From positions 1 through 13,693 of the forward strand of contig JASFWK010000048.1 in assembly GCA_050049355.1 (NCBI GenBank): a stretch of 13,693 nucleotides of DNA. Direction: 5' to 3'. Shown here piece by piece: positions 5,470 through 12,240 of this stretch (positions within the stretch are counted from its first letter, which is position 1; each line of letters starts with the position of its first letter). Position numbers and translations under genes: made by a program. The notes under the pieces were generated by a model that was not told the DNA's origin, ran no database searches, and saw only the letters and a list, made by a program, of their open reading frames with translations. The DNA comes from JASFWK01 sp050049355. GTDB taxonomy: Bacteria; Chloroflexota; Anaerolineae; B4-G1; DUEL01.

Positions 5470-7353
5470 TCACCGCGCCCAGCTCAGTCGCTGGTTCTGC
5501 CAGAGAGGCATCTCCGTGCCCAGGTCGATGATCTGGCGCATGTTCTCTCCGTCCGCGTCCATCCGATAGATTCCCCAGCGGCCATCTCGGTAGGAGAGAA
5601 AGGCCAGCGCGGACCCATCGGGCGCCCACGCCGGTAGCGCCTCGATCGTCGGGGCGTCGGTGAGTACTTGGACATCGCCGCTGACGCCGAGGCGGTAGAG
5701 GCTCCAGTTCCCGCCAAAGTCCGACATATAGGCCAGGAACTCGCCGCTCGGATGCCAGTGGAGTGCAGTGTCGCTGCGGCTGGCCGTCAGACGGCGTGGA
5801 GGCTCGCTGTCGTCGGGGTTATCCACGAAGATGCCGCAGGCCGACCTGTCCGCCTCGCAGCCGGTCCACGCCAGAAGGCCGGTGGGCCCCCAGGCGGGTC
5901 CCCATCCGGAGGCGTGAATCTCCGGCTCGCCCGCACCGTCGACGCGAGCCATGTAGATGTAGCCATCCTCAGAGGCGTAGGCGTATCGACTCCCGTCGGG
6001 TGAGAGAGTGGGCGACGCAGCTCCGGCCTCGGCCTGCAGCACCACCGGCTGCCCACCGGGCTGGATTAGCGAGAGGCTGGGCGAGATGCGATTGCGGTAG
6101 ATCAGGCGGTCGCTTCCCCACTGCCAGGACGGCTGATCCGCTCCACTGGCCACACGCGTCAGGTGGCCACCGGCGATGAGTGTGTAGATATCGTACAGCC
6201 CGGTCTGAGAGTTGTAGGCTGGATAGGCCAACCGCCCTGCCTCGAAGCCCGGCGCAACGACCGTGCCCGTCGTCGGGAGAGTGCCTGTGATGGGCGGGAT
6301 AGGCGTCGGCGTGGCCTCGGCGCAGACCTCCGCAGCTTCATCTCGTTTCTCCTCCACCTCGGCATCATTCATCAGTTCCAACGCTCGGGCGTATTGAGCC
6401 GCCGCCGGACACATCTCTCCCTGGTCGGCCAGGAGGTCGCCGTAAAGGATGTGGACCTGGAAGAGCCGTGTCAATACATCGTGGTACCCAGGGGCCAGTT
6501 CATACAGTTCCTCCAAGCGCTGAATGCACCGCCTCCAGTCCACACCCCAGTAGCCCAAGGCCGTCAAGTACCGGTGGGCGATCTCCCGCTCCCAGAGCGC
6601 CTCCTGGTCCAGCGGCTGGATCTCCTGCGCCTGATCCAGGTAGAAGATGCCCTGCTCGAAGCGGGGCGGATTCTCGTTCAAGAGGGCCATCCCCTGGTTG
6701 ACGAGGCTGGCAAAGAGCATGTCCTCGACTTCTGCCCCCTGGTAGTCAGAGTCGAGGGCTCGCAGTTGGCTGAGAGCTCGAATAGCCCCCTCCCAATCCT
6801 CCCCTTCGTAGGCGGCCCTCCCCTGCTCGTAGAGTTGGGGGACGAGATCCTCGGTCGCCTGGATGGTCGGCGTCGGCAGGGCTGCCAGGCGCGTCTGAGC
6901 CTCCGCCCGCGCTTGCTCTGCCAGTGGATGGCCGGGATTGAGCTCGAGGGCTCTCTCGAATTCCTCGATGGCCAGCTCGAACTCCCCTGCGTCTAGGTGG
7001 TCGAGTCCTGCGCGATAGTACTCGTCGGCAGCCGTCTCTGCCGTCGCGGTCTGATCCATCCGCCCCTGCCGGGCACCTGTGTACACACCGATCGTGGCGG
7101 AAACGATTAGCAGACCCAAGAAGATGGCCAGGGTCAGCAGGGCGATCCTTGTCCGCTGCCAGAGAGCGGGACGCCGAGAGGCGCGCTGCTCGTGGGGAAT
7201 CTGGAGGGGAAGAGTCTCATCTAAGACTGTGGCGCGCTTAGCTTTTCGGGCTTTACGCCTCTTGATCGGTTGGGTCTCGTCGACGTTCAGCCCGCAGCCA
7301 GGGCAGAGGGAGAGGTGCTCCGGCACCTCACGTCCACAATCAGGACAACGCAT
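5470..7353 (-). CDS. Zinc-ribbon, single-pass membrane TPR protein with C-terminal TolB-like propeller
   Basis: 627 residues. Domains in order: a zinc ribbon at the extreme N-terminus (C3, C6, C17, C20 in CPDC and CPGC), a basic stretch (KRRKARKAKR, 31-40), one membrane helix (about 70-92), tetratricopeptide repeats (about 107-345), a Thr/Pro linker (346-365), and a C-terminal beta-propeller (about 375-627) with PD40-type repeats such as SPDGSRYAYASEDGYIY, HPSGEFLAYMSD and APDGSALAFLSYRDGRWGIY. The positive charges before the helix predict the ribbon inside and the TPR/propeller outside. No catalytic motif is seen. TPR and PD40 modules usually bind proteins or glycans, so a scaffold or cell-surface binding role is inferred. 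GGAG at 7359-7362 supports the ATG. It has its own promoter (7505-7533) and is divergent from another TPR gene. Confidence 0.85.
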   Translation of the reverse strand: MRCPDCGREVPEHLSLCPGCGLNVDETQPIKRRKARKAKRATVLDETLPLQIPHEQRASRRPALWQRTRIALLTLAIFLGLLIVSATIGVYTGARQGRMDQTATAETAADEYYRAGLDHLDAGEFELAIEEFERALELNPGHPLAEQARAEAQTRLAALPTPTIQATEDLVPQLYEQGRAAYEGEDWEGAIRALSQLRALDSDYQGAEVEDMLFASLVNQGMALLNENPPRFEQGIFYLDQAQEIQPLDQEALWEREIAHRYLTALGYWGVDWRRCIQRLEELYELAPGYHDVLTRLFQVHILYGDLLADQGEMCPAAAQYARALELMNDAEVEEKRDEAAEVCAEATPTPIPPITGTLPTTGTVVAPGFEAGRLAYPAYNSQTGLYDIYTLIAGGHLTRVASGADQPSWQWGSDRLIYRNRISPSLSLIQPGGQPVVLQAEAGAASPTLSPDGSRYAYASEDGYIYMARVDGAGEPEIHASGWGPAWGPTGLLAWTGCEADRSACGIFVDNPDDSEPPRRLTASRSDTALHWHPSGEFLAYMSDFGGNWSLYRLGVSGDVQVLTDAPTIEALPAWAPDGSALAFLSYRDGRWGIYRMDADGENMRQIIDLGTEMPLWQNQRLSWAR

Positions 7354-7429
7354 GGGTTCTCCGACCGCAGAAGCTAACCAGCCCGAGGGGGGATTGCAGG
7401 ATCACCACGAGGACAGCAACAGGCTCCAT
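7340..7429 (-). CDS. Possible 29-codon leader ORF overlapping the TPR/propeller gene start
   Basis: Inside the 145-base leader of the TPR/propeller gene, an ATG at 7429 with GGAG six bases upstream (7436-7439) opens a hydrophobic peptide beginning MEPVAVLVVILQSPLGLV. It ends 14 bases inside the next gene in another frame. This could couple or attenuate translation. No family is recognised and a chance ORF of this size is common in GC-rich DNA. Confidence 0.25.
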   Translation of the reverse strand: MEPVAVLVVILQSPLGLVSFCGRRTHALS

Positions 7430-7504
7430 CTCTGTCTCCGTGATGAGGCCAGGTTGAGCCGGGCACCCCACGGGCGGGCGTGACGTTTTCCAATAGGCGG
7501 TGCG

Positions 7505-7533
7505 ATTATAGTCCCTTTTGCCGCTCTTGTCCA
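7505..7533 (-). promoter_or_regulatory. Sigma-70 promoter of the TPR/propeller gene
   Basis: TGGACA (7533-7528, five of six) and TATAAT (7510-7505) on the minus strand with a 17-base spacer. Predicted start near 7498 leaves a leader of about 145 bases, long enough for the possible leader ORF. Confidence 0.75.
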
Positions 7534-7605
7534 GCTGCTTGGCGACGCGCATCCCAGAACAAGATGGACATGAGGTGGTCGATCCCCATCCCCTCAAACT
7601 CGGCG

Positions 7606-7695
7606 ACCGAAGAATCTCGTCATCGACAAGCAGGTGGCTTCTGTGAGAGACTGACGGATTCCTCGCGTTCGCCGTGCTGCGGCTCGAGATGACGT
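7606..7695. repeat. Possible dispersed non-coding repeat
   Basis: The stretch contains ACCGAAGAATCTCGTCATCG and, further on, GGATTCCTCGCGTTCGCC followed by GGCTCGAGATGACG. This wording (GAAGAATCTC ... GATTCCTCGC ... CTCGxxATGAC) resembles the short intergenic repeats scattered through many Chloroflexota and other bacterial genomes. Only one copy is in the window, so repetition cannot be shown here. Confidence 0.3.
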
Positions 7696-7711
7696 CTGCA
7701 GCTCACACGAC

Positions 7712-7740
7712 TTGACTTGCCGCACCGCCGATGCTATGAT
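7712..7740 (+). promoter_or_regulatory. Sigma-70 promoter of the TPR-rsgA-rhomboid unit
   Basis: TTGACT (7712-7717) and TATGAT (7735-7740) with a 17-base spacer and a TGC extended -10 element. Predicted start near 7747, 20 bases before the ATG. Confidence 0.78.
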
Positions 7741-7766
7741 TGCTTCGCACTTGAGGGTGCCCGAAT

Positions 7767-9296
7767 ATGTACCTTAATTCCCGCAGACGCAGGAGATCCA
7801 ATCCCTGGCGGGTCATCTTACTGCTTGTCCTTATTGCTGCCGGGATCTGGATCTACATGCTTATCGAGCGACAACAGATCGAAAGTCCCTTCGTCCCCAC
7901 TCCCACGCCGACTCGCTCCGCCTCTGAGTTTCGCATGGAGGCGGAGGAGCTTTACGTGCAGGGCGACCTGGAAGGAGCTATCGCTGCCTACGAGCGAGCG
8001 GTGGAGCTCGATCCTGAGGACGTCTCGCTCTATGTCCCCCTGGTGCGGCTTCTGACCCTTGAGGGGCGGAATGCTGAGGCGATCGAGTGGGGGCAGGAGG
8101 CGGTGGATCTGGCCCCCGAGTATGCCCCCGGCTGGGCTGTATTGGGTATGGCGTATGATTGGGACAGACGAGTGAGCGAGGCTATCGATGCTTCTCTGCG
8201 CGCCGTGGAGCTCGATCCTACCTATGCGGAGGGGTACGCTTACCTGGCTGAAGCTTACGCCGATGCCGGCAGTTGGGATGAGGCGATGGAGGCGGTTCAG
8301 ACTGCCCTGGAGTTGGATCCCAACAGTGTGGATGCACGCCGGAACCACGGATACGTGCTTGAGACGATGGGGAATTGGAGCGGGGCAGTGGAGGCTTACC
8401 GGCGTGCGCTGGAGATTCACCCCAACTTGGCCCACATCTACATGTCCCTGGGCTGGAACTACCAGGCCTTGGCCGACCCCGCGAAAGCCATCGAGGCCTT
8501 CCGCAGGGCCGCGGAGTTGGATCCTGACCGAGCGGATGCGCTGGATCGGTTGGGCTGGACCTACTACGCTATCGAGGAGTACGGGCGGGCGCAGTCCTAT
8601 CTCGAGCAGGCCATTGAGGCGGATCCGGAATACGCTCCCGCGTACGGTCACTTGGCGACGACCTTCTGGGTGCGGCGGAACTACGAGTCGGCCATTCCCA
8701 ACTATCAGAAGGCCATCGAACTGGCCTATCGCTCCGCCCGACGAAATGCCCGGAGCTTCTACGTGACCGTGGAGCCGGCTGAGGATGAGGATCCCTACCC
8801 TTCGCCGGATGTCGTGATGCAGGGGGAACTGGAAGTAAGCGGCGAGGGACAGATTCGACTTGCGGCGACGTTGGAGCCAGAGACTTCCACAGGGCGATGG
8901 GCCGATGCACACGGCAGGTTGACACTGAATACGGTGTCTGGGGGGTATACGCTTGTGTTGGAGGGAATGCCGGCGCTCTCCGAGGATCAGGTCTACGTGG
9001 GCTGGTTCGAGGGCTTGGATGCGCTCAATGGCCTTCCTCTCAGCACCGGGCCATTGACGGTGGAGACGGATGGGGAGCTGGAGGTCCAGCTAACGGCGGA
9101 GCCGGTTCAGGGCCCGAGCGGCCCTCGCATTGAGCATTTCTACACCCTGGGTCTCTGCTACTTCTATATGGACCAGTGTGAGCGAGCCTATCCCCTTTTT
9201 GAGGCCGCCCTTGAGATGAGCCCGGAGGAGGAAAACGCGGTGGAGGGAATACGCCTCTGCCAAGAGGCAGAGGCCACCCCGACCGAGACGCCATGA
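7767..9296 (+). CDS. Single-pass membrane TPR protein with a beta-rich insert
   Basis: 509 residues. A basic N-terminus (NSRRRRRSNPWR) precedes one membrane helix (about 15-33). A PTPTPTR linker (44-50) follows, so the rest is probably outside the membrane. Eight tandem 34-residue TPRs run from about 51 to 322, most ending in the AxELDP or AxExxP signature. A non-TPR, strand-rich segment (about 330-450, with GGYTLVLEGMPALSEDQVYV) then interrupts before a ninth TPR (about 454-487, HFYTLGLCYFYMDQCERA). The C-terminus is ATPTETP. No enzyme motif is visible; a protein-binding scaffold at the cell surface is the likely role. GAGG lies nine bases upstream of the ATG (7753-7756). It is divergent from another single-pass TPR protein and first in a unit with rsgA 45 bases downstream. 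Confidence 0.85.
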   Translation: MYLNSRRRRRSNPWRVILLLVLIAAGIWIYMLIERQQIESPFVPTPTPTRSASEFRMEAEELYVQGDLEGAIAAYERAVELDPEDVSLYVPLVRLLTLEGRNAEAIEWGQEAVDLAPEYAPGWAVLGMAYDWDRRVSEAIDASLRAVELDPTYAEGYAYLAEAYADAGSWDEAMEAVQTALELDPNSVDARRNHGYVLETMGNWSGAVEAYRRALEIHPNLAHIYMSLGWNYQALADPAKAIEAFRRAAELDPDRADALDRLGWTYYAIEEYGRAQSYLEQAIEADPEYAPAYGHLATTFWVRRNYESAIPNYQKAIELAYRSARRNARSFYVTVEPAEDEDPYPSPDVVMQGELEVSGEGQIRLAATLEPETSTGRWADAHGRLTLNTVSGGYTLVLEGMPALSEDQVYVGWFEGLDALNGLPLSTGPLTVETDGELEVQLTAEPVQGPSGPRIEHFYTLGLCYFYMDQCERAYPLFEAALEMSPEEENAVEGIRLCQEAEATPTETP

Positions 9297-9329
9297 CGCG
9301 TGAACTGAGGATTGACGGCTCTGGCAGGC

Positions 9330-9334
9330 AAGGG
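9330..9334 (+). promoter_or_regulatory. Ribosome binding site fixing a TTG start for rsgA
   Basis: AAGGG lies seven bases before the TTG at 9342. The longer open frame starting with TTG at 9312 has only a GAGG one base away, too close to work. Confidence 0.55.
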
Positions 9335-9341
9335 TGACGAT

Positions 9342-10328
9342 TTGACTGAGCTCTTGGATGGTCTGGTGATCAAGGCTCAGAGCGGTTTCTTTACCGTCCA
9401 CACGGAACAGGGCGACATCGTCTGCCGCTTGCGAGGGAGGCTCAAGCGCGATTGGCTGGACACGGACCCGGCGGCCGTGGGGGATCGGGTTCGGATCCAC
9501 TTGGCTGTGGACGGCACGGGGGTCATCGAAGAGGTGGCAGAGCGGGAGCGGACCCTCTCTCGCCTGTCTCCGCGCCCCGGTGGACGGGGCTCCCGCCGCT
9601 GGGATCGAGAGGGATACTTGGCGGAGCGGGAACAGGTCATCGTCGCCAATCCCGACCAGGCCGTCTTCGTCTTCTCCTGCGCTGAGCCAGGACCCAACCT
9701 GCGCATGCTGGACCGGCTGCTGGTGGGAGCGGAGCTGCAGAAGATCCCCGCGCTCATCTGTGCCAACAAGATCGATCTGGTTGAGAGCGGCGCACCAGAG
9801 AAGCTGTTCGGTGTCTACGACGAGATTGGGTACCCCGTCGTCTATGCCAGCGCGGTGACAGAGGAGGGCGTGCCGCGGCTGGCCGAGTGGCTGCACGATA
9901 GAGTATCCGCGTTGGTGGGGCCCTCTGGCACGGGCAAGAGCAGCCTCCTGAACGCAATCCAGCCAGGACTGGGCCTGCAGGTGAGGGAGGTCAGCAAGGC
10001 CACATCGAAAGGACGCCACACCACGGCCGTGACAGAACTCTTCCGATTGGACCAGGGCGGATGGGTGGCCGACACCCCAGGGATCCGTGCCCTGGCTCTC
10101 TTTGATGTGGATCCGGAAGAACTGGATGCCTACTTTCCTGATATCGCCCCGCTGGTGGCTGAATGTCGGTTCTCCGATTGCAGTCACACCGTCGAACCTG
10201 GCTGCGCTGTGCAGGAGGCCGTCGAAGACGGCCTGATTCACCAGCACCGCTACGAAAGCTACATCCGTCTGCGTGAGGAGCATCAGCGGCTGGCGGATAT
10301 GTACTGGTGGGGTATCGAATCCGACTGA
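9342..10328 (+). CDS. rsgA: Small ribosomal subunit biogenesis GTPase RsgA
   Basis: 328 residues from the preferred TTG start (338 from an alternative TTG at 9312). RsgA is a circularly permuted GTPase that binds the 30S subunit late in maturation and hydrolyses GTP to leave it. The N-terminal OB-fold (MTELLDGLVIKAQSGFFTV onward, to about 75) is followed by G motifs in permuted order: G4 NKID (142-145), G5-like ASA (169-171), G1 GPSGTGKSS (193-201), G2 in GRHTT (224-228) and G3 DTPG (244-247). A C-terminal zinc site uses C275, C280, H282 and C288 (CRFSDCSHTVEPGC). All family features are intact. It follows the TPR gene by 45 bases with no terminator between, so it is probably co-transcribed from 7712-7740. 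Confidence 0.93.
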   Translation: MTELLDGLVIKAQSGFFTVHTEQGDIVCRLRGRLKRDWLDTDPAAVGDRVRIHLAVDGTGVIEEVAERERTLSRLSPRPGGRGSRRWDREGYLAEREQVIVANPDQAVFVFSCAEPGPNLRMLDRLLVGAELQKIPALICANKIDLVESGAPEKLFGVYDEIGYPVVYASAVTEEGVPRLAEWLHDRVSALVGPSGTGKSSLLNAIQPGLGLQVREVSKATSKGRHTTAVTELFRLDQGGWVADTPGIRALALFDVDPEELDAYFPDIAPLVAECRFSDCSHTVEPGCAVQEAVEDGLIHQHRYESYIRLREEHQRLADMYWWGIESD

Positions 10329-10375
10329 GGGCCTGAGATGTCGACGTCCGGCGAGTCGCCGCTCAGAGGAGTTGT

Positions 10376-10549
10376 ATGATTCTCTGGATTCCTGAGCGTA
10401 TGTGTGTCGCCCTTCTTGACGAGTCAGTTCGTGCCACGTCGGGTGAGGAGGTTCCTGGCCGTCGCGTGGTTCGGATGAAGGAGGGGCAGACCCGGCCTGC
10501 CGGACTGGCACGGTCAGGTGGTCTTGTAAGAGGGAGGGAATGGAAGTAA
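10376..10549 (+). CDS. Possible 57-codon ORF upstream of the UPF0316 gene
   Basis: An ATG at 10376 with a strong AGAGGAG site four bases away opens 57 codons that fill the gap after rsgA and end 10 bases inside the next gene in another frame. The peptide (MILWIPERMCVALLDESV...) is Arg/Gly-rich, with no family or membrane signal recognised. The next gene's own ribosome site is only two bases from its ATG, so translational coupling through this ORF is plausible. A chance ORF is equally plausible. Confidence 0.3.
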   Translation: MILWIPERMCVALLDESVRATSGEEVPGRRVVRMKEGQTRPAGLARSGGLVRGREWK

Positions 10550-11058
10550 CACTCGAGGCACTGGCTATCTTTCTCTTGCGGCTGGTGGGGATCGCGGTAA
10601 GCACCCTGGCGACCATTCTTATGGTGCAAGGGCGCAGGTTTCCGGCGGTGCTGAGTGGAAGCGTGAGCGCACTGGTCTACGTCATCGCCATCGGGAAGGT
10701 GGTGGCCAACTTGGACAACCTATGGAACGTCGGCGCGTACGTGGTCGGTTTTGGGGTAGGCACCTGGGTGGGCATGGTGCTAGAGCAGAGGATAGCTCTG
10801 GGATACGCGCAGGTGCACCTGATCTCTGCTGAGAAGGGGGAGGAGGTGGCGGTCGCTCTGCGAAAAGCTGGCTTCGGAGCGACCCAGATGTATGGTTGGG
10901 GACAGCATGCGCCGGTCGCCATTGTGGAGGCGCTGGTCCCCCGCAAGAGCGTGCCTGAGCTGTTGGAGATCGCGGAAGAGGTGGACGAGCGAGTAATCGC
11001 CGCTGTCGCCGAGGCGCGTAATGTGCAGCGAGGCTACTGGCCACGACCACGCCGCTGA
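10540..11058 (+). CDS. UPF0316 membrane protein (DUF5698 and DUF2179)
   Basis: 172 residues, matching the size and layout of the UPF0316 family of unknown function. Three membrane helices (about 7-28, 35-57 and 62-82) are joined by the conserved block GKVVANLDNLWNVGAYVVGF (52-71). They are followed by a cytoplasmic DUF2179 domain (about 84-165), which in other proteins resembles a small ligand-binding regulatory module. The third helix ends WVGMVLEQRIALG, also typical. The purine-rich AGGGAGGG lies directly before the ATG with very short spacing, which is weak unless translation is coupled to the overlapping upstream ORF. The rhomboid gene follows after 36 bases, so the two are probably co-transcribed. 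Confidence 0.85.
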   Translation: MEVTLEALAIFLLRLVGIAVSTLATILMVQGRRFPAVLSGSVSALVYVIAIGKVVANLDNLWNVGAYVVGFGVGTWVGMVLEQRIALGYAQVHLISAEKGEEVAVALRKAGFGATQMYGWGQHAPVAIVEALVPRKSVPELLEIAEEVDERVIAAVAEARNVQRGYWPRPRR

Positions 11059-11082
11059 CTGTGACGCGTGTATTGAGATGTG

Positions 11083-11090
11083 AAGGAGGT
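11083..11090 (+). promoter_or_regulatory. Perfect Shine-Dalgarno fixing the rhomboid GTG start
   Basis: AAGGAGGT, fully complementary to the 16S tail, stands four bases before the GTG at 11095. A longer reading from GTG at 11080 would place this site inside the gene. Confidence 0.75.
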
Positions 11091-11094
11091 AGAA

Positions 11095-11784
11095 GTGATA
11101 CCAATCTCGGATGAGCTCCCAAGCCGACGGGTACCGTTGGTCACATACGGATTGATCGCACTGAACGTCGTGGTCTTCCTATACGAACTCATGTTGGGTC
11201 CGGCTGTGGACAAGTTCTACATGGTGTGGGGAGCGGTGCCAGCCTACATCACCAACTTTCAGCGCTATCCCTTGGCTCCTTTGACTCTGCTTACCTCGAT
11301 GTTCATACATGCAGGCCCGGCTCATATCATCGGAAATATGCTTTACCTGTGGATCTTCGGCGACAACGTGGAGGACACTCTGGGAAGGGTAAGGTATGGG
11401 ATCTTCTACCTGGCGGCGGGGCTCGCGGCAGGGCTGGCGCAGATCGCTGTCTCTCCATCCTCCACCGCCCCAGGGGTCGGAGCCAGCGGGGCCGTCGCTG
11501 GGGTCCTCGCCGTCTACGTGGTTCTCTTCCCCACCGCGCCGGTGCGGGTGCTGGTGCCCGGTTTCTACTTCATGCGCGTCGCGCGGGTGCCGGCCTTGAT
11601 CGTGCTGGGTCTGTGGTTCGTGATCCAGCTGTTCAACGGCGTCCTCAGCCTGGGGTCGATGAATGTGGCGACAGGCGGAGTGGCTTGGTTTGCCCACATC
11701 GGGGGGTTCGTGTCTGGGCTGGTCGTGGGACTGCTGGTGCGGAGTCTGTACGGGGGTGGAGCGAGCGGGAGGCGTATCATATAG
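11095..11784 (+). CDS. Rhomboid family intramembrane serine protease
   Basis: 229 residues from the GTG start, beginning MIPISDELPSRRVPLVTY, the standard opening of this bacterial rhomboid branch. Rhomboids cut substrate proteins within or next to their membrane helices. The catalytic dyad is S131 in GASGA (129-133) and H201 in AHIGG (200-204). N81 and the histidines H72 and H77 in IHAGPAHIIGNM line the oxyanion site. Six hydrophobic helices fit the core fold, with a short tail ending GRRII. All key residues are present, so the enzyme should be active. Its substrate is unknown; the single-pass TPR proteins at 5470-9296 are possible candidates by proximity only. Third recognisable gene after rsgA, 36 bases after the UPF0316 gene. 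Confidence 0.92.
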   Translation: MIPISDELPSRRVPLVTYGLIALNVVVFLYELMLGPAVDKFYMVWGAVPAYITNFQRYPLAPLTLLTSMFIHAGPAHIIGNMLYLWIFGDNVEDTLGRVRYGIFYLAAGLAAGLAQIAVSPSSTAPGVGASGAVAGVLAVYVVLFPTAPVRVLVPGFYFMRVARVPALIVLGLWFVIQLFNGVLSLGSMNVATGGVAWFAHIGGFVSGLVVGLLVRSLYGGGASGRRII

Positions 11785-12240
11785 ATGTCGGTGCTCCGCG
11801 GGTGACTGGACGCCTACGAGTCAAGGCAAGTGGCCTGGGCGAGTGGCCCGCGTCAAGCGAACCGACTGATGGCTTCACTCTTGCCCTGGGCCGCTCTCCA
11901 CTGTGGTCGCCGGGAGCGGGCGAGGGGAGACTCTGACCTCAAGATCTTGTATCCACCGCTACGGAGCGCTCCTAAGCTGGGTGACCGGTGCCTATCCTTG
12001 TCCGACAGGATAAGGACAGTGGAGATGTGGAGGGAGAGCAAGGGCTGAGCTGACCTGTGCAGGGCGGCCAGCCGGGCGCGTGAGTCCATTGGCCTCGGCA
12101 AGGCAGGGAGTGGCCCGCCTCATACGCCTGCTGCCCGCCACAGATATACGAAAAGTTTGACGAGACAGAGCGGTTGTGTTATAATAATGGTTCTGTTTGA
12201 ATTGCGTTGCGCCGCGTAGCACGCTGTTAGGGAGATAGGT
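11785..12240 (+). other. Intergenic region upstream of rpoB
   Basis: 456 bases. From 11785 to about 12150 I see no gene I can support and no strong terminator. A short inverted repeat near 11993-12012 (TATCCT/AGGATA) is the only structure noted. The rpoB promoter (12157-12185) and leader fill the end. No ribosomal protein gene is present, although rplL commonly lies here in other bacteria. Confidence 0.6.
12157..12185 (+). promoter_or_regulatory. Strong extended -10 promoter of rpoB
   Basis: TTGACG (12157-12162) and a perfect TATAAT (12180-12185) with a 17-base spacer, plus a TGT extended -10 (12177-12179). Predicted start near 12192 gives a leader of about 50 bases to the rpoB ATG. Confidence 0.82.

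Larger units (their letters stand above)
7354..7766. other. Divergent intergenic region between the two TPR genes
   Basis: 413 bases. It contains the leftward promoter and leader (7354-7533), a repeat-like stretch (about 7606-7695) and the rightward promoter (7712-7740). No stable gene is seen apart from the possible leader ORF. Confidence 0.6.

Noticed and set aside
9090..10616. 508-codon open frame on the minus strand
   Set aside because: It is antisense to the intact rsgA gene and the end of the TPR gene, whose motifs are all present. The peptide matches no family and has a biased composition typical of an opposite-strand shadow.
11830..12048. Short open frames between the rhomboid gene and rpoB
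   Set aside because: No ribosome site, no recognisable protein features, and competing frames on both strands.
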